Position numbers and translations under genes: made by a program
Source: CAWFLT01 sp963816795
GTDB lineage: Bacteria > Acidobacteriota > Vicinamibacteria > Vicinamibacterales > SCN-69-37
DNA: 64,000 nucleotides
Assembly: GCA_963816795.1 (NCBI GenBank)
Contig: CAWFLT010000004.1
Span: 222,936-286,935 of the forward strand
Reading direction: 5' to 3'
Shown: in pieces, positions 8,923 to 19,253 of the stretch
Position numbering within the stretch: the first letter of the stretch is position 1
Layout: each line of letters starts with the position of its first letter
The notes under the pieces: generated by a model
Seen by the model: only the letters and a program-made list of their open reading frames with translations
Databases searched by the model: none
Told to the model about the DNA's origin: nothing

Positions 8923-11900
8923 TTATTTCGTCACCGCCTCATCCAGATTCAGCAGCACGTTCGCGACCATCGTCCAGGCCGAGAGCGCCGCCGAGTCGGC
9001 GCTGCCGCGCGTGCGGTAGTGCTTGAGTTCCTGCTCGTACAGCGCCACCAGACGGTCGAGCTCGGCCGGTTTCGCCTCGCGCGAGAGGACGAGCTTGATT
9101 CCGAATGCCGCGCGGGCTCGCATCTCGGCTCGTGCGGCGCTCGATCCCGCGCGGCTCGTCCCGAGGTCCGTCGTGTGCTGCCTCATCCGGCCAGCCAGTG
9201 CCTTGGCCGCCTCGAACGACGCGGGATCGTTGAGGAGCGTCAGCGCCTGCAGCGGCGTGTTGGTGCGGACCCGACGCACGGTGCAGAACTCGCGGCTGGT
9301 CGCGTCGAACGTCAGGAAGCTCGGATAGGGCGACGTGCGCCGCCAGAACGTATACAGGCTACGGCGATAGCGATCTTCGCCAGCGCTCGTTGCCCATTTG
9401 TCGGCGTTGTACGGGATGTTCCAGATGCCGTCGGGCTGCACCGGGAAGACGCTCGGGCCGAACATCTTCTCGCTGAGCAGGCCGCTCGCGGCGAGCGAGG
9501 CGTCGCGGATCATCTCGGCTTCCATGCGCACTCGCGGACCGCGCGCGAACAGCCGGTTGTACGGATCGCGATCGGCGAGGGCCGGTGTGATCGCCGAGGA
9601 CTGACGATACGTCGCTGACAACACGATCGTCCGGATCAGCGATTTCTGGCTCCAGCCGTTTGCGACGAACTCAGTGGCGAGCCAGTCGAGCAGTTCCGGG
9701 TGCGTCGGCGGCGTGCCTCGGGTGCCGAAGTCTTCGCTCGTCTCGACCAGTCCGCGGCCGAAGATCTGCTCCCACAGCCGATTGACGGCGACGCGAGATA
9801 CCAGCGGATTGCTCTCGTCGACCAGCCAGCGCGCAAGCCCGAGCCGGTTCGCCGGCTGGTCGTTGCGAAGGGGATGCAGCGTGCCGGGAGTGCCGGCGTA
9901 GACACGCTCGCCCCTGGCCTCGAAGCTTCCGCGCCGGCGCATTTCGTAGGAAGGCCGCTCGAACGAACCGCGCTCCTTCATGACCAGGGTCGATGGAATC
10001 CGAAGGTCTGCGAGCGACTTGCGCGCGGCCGCCAGCGCGTCGCGCGTCGACTTCAGCAAAGGCGACGTCGAGCGGAAGACCGCGGCCAGCTCATCGGCTT
10101 GCGCCCGCGTGCGCTCGGCCGACCGGCAGATCCAGCACGCGCCGGAGCCGTGGCGCCAGGTCGGCGCCCTCGAGTGGAGTTGCCTGATCGGTCACCGACA
10201 CGCGAAAACGGCCGATGCCCTGTCCGATCGTGCCATCGAGATGGTCGATGCGGACCGTGATCCGCGTCCCTCCTGGAAAACCGAACGGTGCCGCCGCGGC
10301 CAGGACGGCGTGGCGGGGGAGCCGTTCACCGGCCCGCATCGCGTTGATGGCCCACGATCCGCTCTTGCGCGCGTACGCGACCGCTCCGGTCGTCGTGCCA
10401 AGCAGGTCACCGGGCTCGAACGGCGTCGCGGAGTCATCGACCTTGATCGTCTCGAATCGAATGCTGCGCGGCGCCGGACGCTTCCAGCGGCAATCGGAGC
10501 CGCCTCGACGCGAATGCCCGTGACGCGGAAGTGCCCGTAGCCGTCGCGTCCCGGCCCACCTCTGGGGAGCGAGGGATCCGGCAGGGTCTCGAGCCGGACG
10601 GCGGTCACGCCTCGCAGCGTGGTCTCCGCCGTGAACGTGTACGACGTGAGCGGCGGATTCGGACCCGAGGCCAGGACCGATCCGTCCGGCTGTACGTTCA
10701 GGACGACGCCGTTGGTGGCGGCGACGTGACTTGGCGCGAGTGGGGTCCACGCGCTGTACGCGGAGCGGATTGTTTGCTCCCAACGCTCCTGCGCGTCGCG
10801 AATGGCCGGCGTGACCGTCTTCAGCTCCTGATCGATCTGATCGATCGTCGTCTGGATCTCTTTGCGCGCCTTCTCCTGATCCGCCGTCGCGAGATCCAGG
10901 GTCGGCTCGAAGTACCGCGTGCCGTCACCGAACGTCCGGCTCTCGAAGTCGCCGTTGGCGAAGAAGGCGAGGAAGCGGAAGTAGTCCTTCTGGCTGAACG
11001 GATCGTACTTGTGGTTGTGGCACTGCGCGCACGCGAGCGTCGTGCCCAGCCACACCGTGGCGGTCGTGTTGACGCGATCGACCAGGACCTCGTACCTCGA
11101 CTCCTCCGGATCGACACCGCCTTCTTCATTCGTCATCGCGTTGCGATGGAAGCCGCTGGCGATCTTCTGCTCCGTCGTGGCGTTGGGCAGCATGTCGCCG
11201 GCAATCTGCTCGATGGTGAACGTGTCGAACGGCAGGTCGCGGTTGAGCGCGTCGATGACCCAGTCGCGGTACTTCCAGATCGCGCGGCGGTTGTCCTTCT
11301 CGTAGCCGTTCGTATCGGCGTAGCGCGCGAGATCGAGCCACGGCCGGGCCCACCGTTCGCCGTAGTGCGGCGACGCCAGGAGCCGATCGACGACCCGCTC
11401 GTAGGCGCCGGGCGACGCGTCGGCCGACGAACGCATCGACTTCCGCCGGCGTCGGAAGGAGCCCGGTGAGATCCAGGGTGACGCGCCGGAGCAGCGCGGC
11501 GCGGCTGGCCTCGGCGGCTGGCGCGAGCTGTTCGCGTTCCAGGCGCGCCAGGACGAAGCGGTCGATCGGAGTGCGCACCCAGCCGCCCCTGGTGACTGCA
11601 GGCAGTTCCGGGCGCACCGGTTTCACGTACGCCCAATGCTCGTCGGCGGAATCGGCGGCGCCGGCGGGGGAGTCGGGCATCGGCGCCCCCTGATCGATCC
11701 AGGCGCGCAGGCGTGCGATCGCCGCCTCGGGCAACGGGTCGGCGTCGAGCGGCATCCGATCGTCCGTATTCGGCTCGAGCACGCGATGGATCAGCAGGCT
11801 GTTGCCGCTCTTGCCAGGCGTGACGACCGCACCCGATTGGCCGCCCCTGCGGATGAACTGAGGCGCGTGCAATCGCAGCCGCGCCCGCGCGGTCGTCGGC

Positions 11901-12082
11901 CCATGGCATTCGGCGCAGTACTGCTCGAAGATCGGTTGAATGTCGCGTGTGAAGTCGAGCGCTTGCGGCGCGGGTGGCGCCGGCATCGGTGCCTGCGCGC
12001 GCACGAAGACAGAGCCCGCCAGGAGTGTGGCGCCGCACCCGATCACGAGCCGCCGCGTCAGATAGGACATCCCTCGCACCAT
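8923..12082 (-). CDS. PSD1-type protein: planctomycete cytochrome c + DUF1549 + DUF1553 (frame-broken)
   Basis: A secreted protein of roughly 1,050 residues, broken here by at least three frame changes (near 11.43, 10.50 and 10.09 kb). After a signal peptide (VIGCGATLLAGSVFVRAQA) comes the Planctomycete cytochrome c domain with YCAECHG, then DUF1549 (RTPIDRFVLARLE; LARYADTNGYEKDN; second haem-type motif LACAQCHNHKYDP), a beta-sandwich insertion (about 10.45-10.75 kb), and DUF1553 (PLVSRVAVNRLWEQIFGRG; FGTRGTPPTHPELLDWLA; TFDATSREFCTVRRVRTNTP). Because all domains are present in the right order, the breaks look like base-calling errors. It is the usual partner of the downstream DUF1501 gene. 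Electron transfer linked to substrate breakdown is inferred. Confidence 0.88.
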
Positions 12083-12158
12083 GTCGGCCCATCAGCCAGG
12101 CCCGTACGGCGGAGCCTCATTATAGGCGCGCGCGCGGACGCCGCTGGCGCAGTTTGAG

Positions 12159-12419
12159 CTAGCGAATCCCCGTGGTCAGGCCCATCTCGTCGGTCCTCGC
12201 GACCAGGGCGGGACCCCCGACGTTGACCCACAATTGAGCGTTCTGGATCCGTCTTCCGTCCTCGCCAATTGCGACACCGCTCAGCTCCCACGACGAATTG
12301 GACGACGAACTCGACGGGCCGACTGGTGACGGACGCGCGCCATCGTAGGCCGCGCTCATCATCGTGCCGGCAACGCAAGCAAACAGGCCGGCGATTCGGA
12401 TCAGACGGTGAGCGGTCAT
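12159..12419 (-). CDS. Small exported hypothetical protein
   Basis: An 86-residue frame starting at ATG 12419 after a GAGGG ribosome site. It has a signal-like N-terminus (LIRIAGLFACVAGTMMSAAY), a Ser-rich linker and then a single beta-rich piece, WELSGVAIGEDGRRIQNAQL, resembling the first strands of a carboxypeptidase-regulatory-like domain. It stops soon after (LTTGIR), so it may be the truncated front of a larger cell-surface protein. It lies alone between two large minus-strand genes. No function can be assigned. Confidence 0.45.
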   Translation of the reverse strand: MTAHRLIRIAGLFACVAGTMMSAAYDGARPSPVGPSSSSSNSSWELSGVAIGEDGRRIQNAQLWVNVGGPALVARTDEMGLTTGIR

Positions 12420-12553
12420 TGCGCCCTCACGGACAGGATGACCGACGGCCGTCGGCAAGTCTTGAGGGCCGCGTGGGGATTTCGTGAGATTGTGCGCGAG
12501 TATCGGGCCGCCTCGCACGCCCGTAGTCTCGCGGGCCCACTGACGCTCAGCGG

Positions 12554-15331
12554 TTAACGCGCCGCTTCGTACAGTCGCAGCAGCCGCATCGACCACGGAG
12601 GCGCATCGGGCACGGTCGCGGTCTGCGTGATTCGGATGAACTTCGCGCGGACCGGCGCAAACGTGATGATCGTGGTCGCCTCTGTCCCCTGACCTTCGGC
12701 GACCGGCGTACTCCAGGTCCGGCCATCCTCTGATACCTGCACCTGATAGCCGCGGGGAGCGGTCCAGACGGATGGTGCGCCGCCGCGTCCGCCCGCAACC
12801 GCCGGCGACGTGAATTGAATTTCGGTCAATGCGACGCTCGTGGGCAGTTCGATCTGGAACCACATGCCGGCTTGTTGCGGCACACCCGTGCTCCAGCCCA
12901 GGTGGTTGAGGGCGCCGGCTGCGCTGCTGACGAAGTTGAAACCGCCCGCGGCGTTGGCCTGCGGCGGTGGGGCCGTATCGTGGCTCGCCGAGATTCGCCA
13001 CGTGGCGTCGGCGACGAGCAAGCGCGGCAGCGACGCTTCCAGCTCCTCAACCGTCCACGCCGTCCTCCGATCGACCGTGGCTCGGCGGACCCTCGCGACG
13101 TCTTGAGTCGTGACGAACGCGCCGGTGTTGCCGAAGCTGTTGCGAACGTACGAAGCGACGTCTGCGATCCACTCGTCCTTGTTCGCGCCCATCGGGACCA
13201 TTACCTGTGGATAGGTCTTGCCGTCAATGGGCCCGGTCAGCCCGTGCAGCAGAGCCTTCACCACGTAGTCGCGATGGCCAGTGACGCGCGGTGATCCGGC
13301 CAGCGACGGCGACAAGGTCGAACCCGCGCTCGCGCCAGGTGTCGGAGTGCCGCGGCCGTCATCGCTGTGGCACGAGAAGCAAAGCTCGTTGTAGATCGTG
13401 CTCCCGCGCTCGAACACGCGCTGCTGATCGGACGTCAGGATCGGGCCGCCGCGACCGCCACCCCGCCCGGCCGCTGGAGGATTCAGGATTCTGTCGGCAA
13501 CGAACTGGACCCCGCGGGCCCTGTGCGCGTCTTTGGCCGCTTTCACGGACGCCGCGCCGTCCGCCACCTTGAGAAGGTTGAGCGTCAGCATCGCCTGAAT
13601 GACGACGTCGGTGTCTCTGTCAGTCGAGAGTGCGCGGTACTCGGCGGCGAACGACCGGTCACCGGCCTTGTAGAGACTCTCGCTGGCGCGAATCGCCTGA
13701 ATTCGCATCTGCGGGTCGGCGTCACGAAGGACTTCGCGGGTCAACGGCGCACCGAGCGCCCCCAGTCCCTCGAGGGTCCACAGCGCGTGGAAGCGAGCCA
13801 GCGGATTCTTCGACGTCCTGACAAGCTGGTGGAGGGCTGGTACCACCGACTTGTCCTGCTTCAACACCAGCAGTTGCTGGGCAGTGTCACGCCACCAGCC
13901 GTTCGGATGCGAGAGACGCGCGACCAACTGCGCAGGCGTTTCGTTCAGCATTCGCGGCGGCGTCCGGTCGCGCGCCGTTCCGTCGTAGGTCAGGCGCCAG
14001 ATGCGGCCACGGCGCATCGCTTTGTCGAGCTGGTACTGCTTGATCTTTTCGCGCAGGTACGTGCCTTCCTTCGCCCACTCGGCGCCCTCGATGATTCCGC
14101 GGTACATATCCGCGATGTAGATCGTGCCGTCAGGCGCCGTCGCAATGTCCACGGGACGGAACAACGGGTCGAGCGAGCGGATGAACTCGGAGCGCGGGTA
14201 CACATTCTGGAGCTGCGTGAGCCCCTCGGTCCTGACCGGCCTGAGCCGTCGAACGATGCGGCCGACGACGTCGCCGTGCAGGTAGTCGCCGGCGAGATCC
14301 TTCGGCAGCCGATCGCCGCGATAGATCTCGTTTCCGGCGGCGGCCGTTCCGTAAATGAGCGAGCCATCTGGCAGGCGCGTGCCCGGCAGTCCCGCCTGGA
14401 TGTCGCCAATGAGGATGGGCGCGCCCCACACGATATTCAGATCCGGTTCGAACTGATCGGGCGGGGCGAACTGGCCGTAATGCACCGGAAACTGGAAGTA
14501 CCCGGGCAGTCCGCTCGCGCCGTGTTGAAACCACACCTTGCCGGCGTTGTCCTGGCTCACGCCCCACTGCGCACCGTTCGGCCCGGTGGGCTCCTTCAAG
14601 ATCCCGGTGGGCGTCCAGCGCAGCCGGAACGCGTTCACCGTGCTGTAGAGCCAGTTGTCCATGGCCCAGAAGAGACTGGCGGGCTGGGACTCCATGGTGC
14701 CGGCCCGCCCGAAGTTCGTCGCGAACAAGTCCTTTCTGTCTGCGACGCCGTCACCGTTGGTATCGGTGTACTTCCACACCTCGTCCGCGTTCGTCTCCAT
14801 CGTCAGCACGCAGTCGACGCCGAACGGCGTCGCGAACCGCGGAAACACCAGCTTGTCGACGAACACCGTGTGATGTTCGTACACGCCGTCGTTGTCGCGA
14901 TCCTCGTGCCTCGAGATCCGGCCGATCGGCGGAATCAGATCGATCCCCTCAGGCGTCTGGAAGTAGCCACGGACCTCGACCACGAACATGCGGCCGTTGC
15001 CGTCGAACGTCACTTGCGCCGGGTCCTCGATGATCGGGTCGGAGAGCACGGGCTCCAGCCGATATCCGGGAGGCAGCCAGAAGCGCTTGACTTGTTCGGC
15101 GGGGGACAACGGGACCACCGGTGGCTTCGGCGACCAGTCGGCGTTCGCATTCGCCGGGTCCTTGGCGTCAGGTGCGGCCCCAGGACCTCGTCCACCGCCG
15201 GCAGTTTGAATGGCGCCGCGCCCGGTGGTTTGTGCGCTCTGGCCGATGTCGACCGCAGAAAGGGCCGACGCCGCCAGGGCCAGGGCCCCCACACCCGCAA
15301 CAACCGTCAACAGATTGTGAGCTGCCCGCAT
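12554..15331 (-). CDS. PVC-type dehydrogenase: beta-propeller, HEAT repeats, cytochrome c, discoidin domain
   Basis: A 925-residue exported protein with an intact frame. After a signal peptide (VVAGVGALALAASALSA) comes the propeller typical of 'membrane-bound dehydrogenase' proteins of the PVC group (LPPGYRLEPVLSDPIIEDPA; MFVVEVRGYFQTPEG; DNDGVYEHHTVFVDKL; DIATAPDGTIYIADMYRGII), then HEAT-like helices (about 480-620), a class I cytochrome c with CFSCHSDDGRG near residue 654, and a C-terminal discoidin/F5-F8-type beta-sandwich (about 785-922) likely to bind carbohydrate. Such proteins are predicted to oxidise extracellular sugars and pass electrons to their own haem. Substrate and cofactor are inferred. 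Confidence 0.88.
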   Translation of the reverse strand: MRAAHNLLTVVAGVGALALAASALSAVDIGQSAQTTGRGAIQTAGGGRGPGAAPDAKDPANANADWSPKPPVVPLSPAEQVKRFWLPPGYRLEPVLSDPIIEDPAQVTFDGNGRMFVVEVRGYFQTPEGIDLIPPIGRISRHEDRDNDGVYEHHTVFVDKLVFPRFATPFGVDCVLTMETNADEVWKYTDTNGDGVADRKDLFATNFGRAGTMESQPASLFWAMDNWLYSTVNAFRLRWTPTGILKEPTGPNGAQWGVSQDNAGKVWFQHGASGLPGYFQFPVHYGQFAPPDQFEPDLNIVWGAPILIGDIQAGLPGTRLPDGSLIYGTAAAGNEIYRGDRLPKDLAGDYLHGDVVGRIVRRLRPVRTEGLTQLQNVYPRSEFIRSLDPLFRPVDIATAPDGTIYIADMYRGIIEGAEWAKEGTYLREKIKQYQLDKAMRRGRIWRLTYDGTARDRTPPRMLNETPAQLVARLSHPNGWWRDTAQQLLVLKQDKSVVPALHQLVRTSKNPLARFHALWTLEGLGALGAPLTREVLRDADPQMRIQAIRASESLYKAGDRSFAAEYRALSTDRDTDVVIQAMLTLNLLKVADGAASVKAAKDAHRARGVQFVADRILNPPAAGRGGGRGGPILTSDQQRVFERGSTIYNELCFSCHSDDGRGTPTPGASAGSTLSPSLAGSPRVTGHRDYVVKALLHGLTGPIDGKTYPQVMVPMGANKDEWIADVASYVRNSFGNTGAFVTTQDVARVRRATVDRRTAWTVEELEASLPRLLVADATWRISASHDTAPPPQANAAGGFNFVSSAAGALNHLGWSTGVPQQAGMWFQIELPTSVALTEIQFTSPAVAGGRGGAPSVWTAPRGYQVQVSEDGRTWSTPVAEGQGTEATTIITFAPVRAKFIRITQTATVPDAPPWSMRLLRLYEAAR

Positions 15332-15346
15332 GGCTGTCGGTGGCGG

Positions 15347-16436
15347 CTACTTGCTCCCGGTGATTTCCGAGAGCAAGCGGAAGAAGCCGCGCTTCCGCTC
15401 ACTACTGAGCCCCCAGTTCACCGGCACCGACTGGTAGCCGTCATCGAAGCCTTCGCCCGTCATCCGGAAATCAAAGAAGCCCCACGAGGCGCCGGCGGCG
15501 ACCGCCGCGGTGAAGTTGTTCTCCGCGCGGTCGAAGTCGAAATGGTCATCCTCGTTGAACAGGATCGGCTTTGGAGTGTCCGCCGCGAGGGCGCGGGTCG
15601 TGCGAACCATCTCGCCAATGCGCGCGGGGTCGCTCACGCCGTTGCCGTGGAGCAGCAGGAAGTCGGAGGCGCGGACGACGTTCTCGCCGGGAATCGCGCC
15701 GCCGCCGTAGCTGGTGCTGACGAGCAGACGCCGTCCGTCGCGGCGCGCGGCGCGGACACGGGTGATGAGCTCGTGGACGCGCGCGGACTTCAGGATGGCG
15801 TGGTCGTAGGCGGCGACGTTGCACTCGTTGTTCACCTCGACCAGCACGTTTCGCCATCCGCCGTCGAGCAGCCAGCGCGTCGCCGCGTCGGTTGCCGCGA
15901 TGACGGCCGACTCGTCAGCGAGCCGCTGATCCTGGCCGAAATAGAAATAGCCGACGATCGCGACCATGCCGAGCTCGTCGGCCCGGTCGAGGATGCGTCT
16001 CGAGCCGCGCCAGGTAGTCGGCGCGCAGCGTACCGTCGGCATTGAAGGCCGAGTTCTCCCACGGCTGCGTTTTCGAGTAGCCCTCCGGCGAGCCGCCCTG
16101 CAGGTTGATCGTGAACGCGAGCAGGCCGTGCTTCTTCCATTCCGGCATCGCGGCGACAAACTCGTTCGTGTTGCGGTCGGCGTCCCATTTTCCGGTGTCG
16201 GGATAGGCCCAGCGCGAGACGGTCTCGCGGTTTCGGTCGTCGAAGATGCCCTGGACCATCCGCGAGTTCATCAGCAGGCCTTCGACCTTGTGTCCGCGCC
16301 AGACGCGGCCCGCGTAGGTCGGCGCGCCGTTGATGTGAAACGCGTCGCGCACAATCGAGACGACCGTCTTCTCCGGGGCCGTCGCGACCATCGCGGAGAC
16401 GGCAAGGCAGAGAGTGATCACGAGCCTCGTCTGCAT
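15347..16436 (-). CDS. Exported glycoside hydrolase-like TIM-barrel protein (one frame break)
   Basis: About 362 residues when one frame change near 16.0 kb is repaired. The N-terminal signal peptide (VITLCLAVSAMVATA) is followed by the short beta region and FHINGAPTYAGRVWRG, typical of GH5-like and DUF4038-type glycosidases. Candidate catalytic glutamates are in LVEVNNECN (acid/base, near residue 203) and ILFNEDDHFDFD (nucleophile, near residue 296). FFDFRMTGEGFDDGYQSVPV closes the barrel. It is separated from the dehydrogenase by 15 bp on the same strand, so an extracellular hydrolase and a sugar oxidase may be co-expressed. Polysaccharide specificity is not readable. Confidence 0.75.
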
Positions 16437-16527
16437 TGGGGGAATGGTAGCTCAGCTCCACCGGACAGGTTTTTCGCTTCATGGTGAAGCTTTTCGGTGA
16501 CAATGTCTTCTCCCCACTGAGGCCTTT

Positions 16528-16920
16528 ATGAAGAAGCTTGCGCTGGTCGTCGCGTTCGCGCTCTGCGTCCTGCCCGCCTTTGCCGCCGAGGACTTCACCG
16601 GCAAGTGGTCGGGTTCGTTCACCGGTACGGATCCCAGCGGCTCGCCGGTGAACGAGAACGTGTTCCTGAACTTCGTGCACAAGGGCAGCGAGTTGACGGG
16701 CACCGCCGGTCCGGCAGTCGAGCGGCAGTGGAAGATCCTCAACGGGAAGGTGAACGAGAATTCCGTCGCCTTCGAGGTGCAGGGCGGCGGGGACACCGAG
16801 GGCGGGCCGCTTCTCAAGTTCGCGCTCACGTTCGCTGACGGACACCTGAAGGGTGACGTCAACGCCGAGCGCGGCGGCGAGAAAATGACGGCAAAGGTCG
16901 ATCTCACACGCGTGAAGTAG
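16528..16920 (+). CDS. Small secreted beta-rich protein (paralogue family member 1)
   Basis: A 130-residue exported protein with a clear signal peptide (LALVVAFALCVLPAFA) and a mature part made of alternating beta strands: GKWSGSFTG, GSELTGTAGP, SVAFEVQGGG, LKFALTFADGHLKGDV, ending MTAKVDLTRVK. The order matches the protein at 61257-61662 and the stump at 26.1 kb, so three relatives occur in this window. The fold looks like a small calycin or up-and-down barrel. No catalytic residues stand out; function unknown. It converges on the multicopper oxidase gene with a 23-bp gap. Confidence 0.75.
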   Translation: MKKLALVVAFALCVLPAFAAEDFTGKWSGSFTGTDPSGSPVNENVFLNFVHKGSELTGTAGPAVERQWKILNGKVNENSVAFEVQGGGDTEGGPLLKFALTFADGHLKGDVNAERGGEKMTAKVDLTRVK

Positions 16921-16943
16921 CTCGATCGCGGTGTTCGGGCCCT

Positions 16944-18981
16944 TCAGATCGTCGGAGTCTGAATGGGCCCGACCGAGTAGGGACGCATCATCTCGTGGTC
17001 CTCGTGCTCCAGGATGTGGCAGTGCCACACGAATTGCCCGTCGAGATCGAAGGTGGCCTTCACCCGCGTGATCTCGCCAGGGTATGAGATGACCGTGTCC
17101 TTGGTGCCTCGTTCCCAGGCTTCCGGCGGCCGGACGACTCCCCCCGCCTCGCGGCCGATGACTTCAAATTGCACCATGTGAATGTGGATCGGGTGCGCGT
17201 CTTCCGTGAAGTTATGGATCTCCCACACTTCAGTCGCGCCCGGTGCGGGGGTCTCCGTGATCGCATCGGTCCATCGCAGCGGATTCACCTCGCCTCCGGG
17301 CGCGACCGTGCCCAGCAGGGCCATCGTCGGACCGAACGGCACGGCAGCCGGATCGTCGCACGCCATCTTGAGATTCGCTGGCTGATGTTTCCGATGGCCG
17401 TGCCCGGGATGCCCATCCACGCGCACCGTCCGTGATTCCGCCTCGCTCAGTGACAATTGCCGGACGATTCCGCCTTCAGGCAGCACAACCGACGGTGGCA
17501 GAACGAGCGCCTCGGGCGGAATGCTCAGGTCAATGGAGCGTGCCGGCCTGACCCGGAACTGCATGACCATTCCCGTGGTGCGCCGATCCGCTGCGTCAAA
17601 ATCGAGGTCCGGCTCGCCGCCGCAGAACGGCTCGTCGGGGCCGGCGTTCAGAAGAACAATCTCGGTTCCCGCTGGAACCTCGGTGAAATCCACAATGACA
17701 TCGGCCCGCTCAGCGGGCCCCATGAGCAGACTGATCGAGTCTGACAGGGGCCGGCAGAAACCCGCCGTCCGCGCCGATTTGCCAGAACGGCAATCCCGCT
17801 CTCGACAGCCTGAGGATGAGAAACCGCGAGTCGCAGCCGTTCAGGAAGCGGAAGCGATAGCGTCGTTGCTCGACGTCGAGGTAGGGCCACGTCCGGCCAT
17901 TGACGATCATCGTGTTGCCAAAGAACTCCGGATTCCAGATCGGCGGAACGTCGCTGGGGCCGCTGCAAGCCGGCTGGGGGATGAAGGGAATCTTCAACTG
18001 CCCCGTCTGCAGCCCCTCAAAGAACGCGCGGTGATCCGGATAGAAGAGCGACCCATCGGCATTGAACGATCGATCCTGAATCGCGATGGGAATCTCGTAG
18101 CAGGTCAGGCCCGGGGAGTCGCCAATCGCGGGAGCCGGTCCAGGCAGCGTGCCCGCCGGCAGATCGTCCGCGCCACCGCGGATCAAATAGAAACCGGCTG
18201 GGCCGGCATAGACGTTGGCTCGTGTCAGACCAATGGCATGATCGTGGTACCAGAGCGTTGAGGCACGCTGGTCGTTGGGATACCTGAACCTGGCGGTGCC
18301 CGGAGCCCACGTGCCGCCCCACCGCGCGCCGAACTTGGCACGGAAGAAGTTGTACCAGGTACCAGTCGTCGCGAACCCCGCGGGAATGTTGTTGGCGGCC
18401 GGAGGTACCAGGCTTCCGGGTAGCCATCGCTTTCGTCCGTCGTGTGGCCACCGTGCAAGTGCGTCACGATGGGCACGGGGCCGCGGTACGGTCGTGGATC
18501 GTCGCCGTGCATGTCTCTCCCGGCGATTCCGCCCGGAGGGTTCGCCCAATGGACTGTCTGATCGACCGGTAACAGGTGCGGCAGATAGTTCCCGCTGCCG
18601 TCCATGAGTTGGTTCATCCACGTGACTTCGACGTGCCGGTTCACCGTCGCTTCAATCGTGAACGCTGGGGAGTGGAATGTGCCAGCGTCGGTCGTTGATC
18701 CGTAGCCCCAAACGGTCGTTGGCCGGTGCGGCGCCGGCAGAATCTGCTGTGTGAACTGACGGACAGCCACTCGGTAGTAATCAACGGTCGGACTGCTCGC
18801 CGCTTTGGGCATCGCCGGAGGAATGACCAGCGGGGTGACAAACTTCCGAATGACTTCCGGCGGCAGGGTCCCGCCCGGAATCTGCGCCGCGACTCGGGTC
18901 CAGAACCCGAGCTTCGGGACTGAAATACACGGCCACGCCGCCGTTCGCTGCCAGCTTCAAAAACCGTCGTCTCGTCGTCAT
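16944..18981 (-). CDS. Multicopper oxidase, CotA/bilirubin-oxidase-like (frame-broken)
   Basis: A Tat-exported multicopper oxidase of about 675 residues; the signal MTTRRRFLKLAANGGVAVYF begins at ATG 18981. Frame changes near 18.92, 18.41 and 17.74 kb interrupt it, but all four copper motifs survive: THLHGGH, WYHDHA, AHPIHIHMVQFEV and WHCHILEHEDHEMMRP, giving a complete T1 plus T2/T3 site. The final motif, with an axial Met, is CotA-like. These enzymes oxidise phenolics, bilirubin or metal ions and reduce oxygen to water. The 272-bp divergent gap to the next plus-strand gene should hold both promoters. Substrate unknown. Confidence 0.88.
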
Positions 18982-19253
18982 GTGGTCACCTGTCGTCGGT
19001 CCCGTCAATGCCCTGCGAACTGGTCTCACTAGAGCAAGGCCGGTGCCGAACGCCTGTCGGCCTGGCGTCAGGAAACTGTGGTCGAAATGGAGCCTTCGGT
19101 CGGGCCAGTCGCGGAGTTCTTCGCAGGACCGAGGGTTATTACGCTTCAGAGACGATCGGCTGCATGCGGGGCAGACTGCCACTTTCCGGCGGTCTCCCAT
19201 CCGTGTAGAGTGGCACCATCAGGAACGTGCCTTTGCGGCCCGATAGGAGCCTT

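Noticed and set aside
13367..16045. A long open plus-strand frame of about 890 codons.
   Set aside because: It is antisense to the PVC-type dehydrogenase and glycosidase, is rich in Arg/His/Val of the usual shadow type, and has no recognisable domain or ribosome site.
16476..16490. Hairpin GCTTCATGGTGAAGC followed by four T, like an intrinsic terminator.
   Set aside because: It lies between divergent genes, upstream of the plus-strand start, where no transcript should end. A short operator is possible, but the evidence is too thin.
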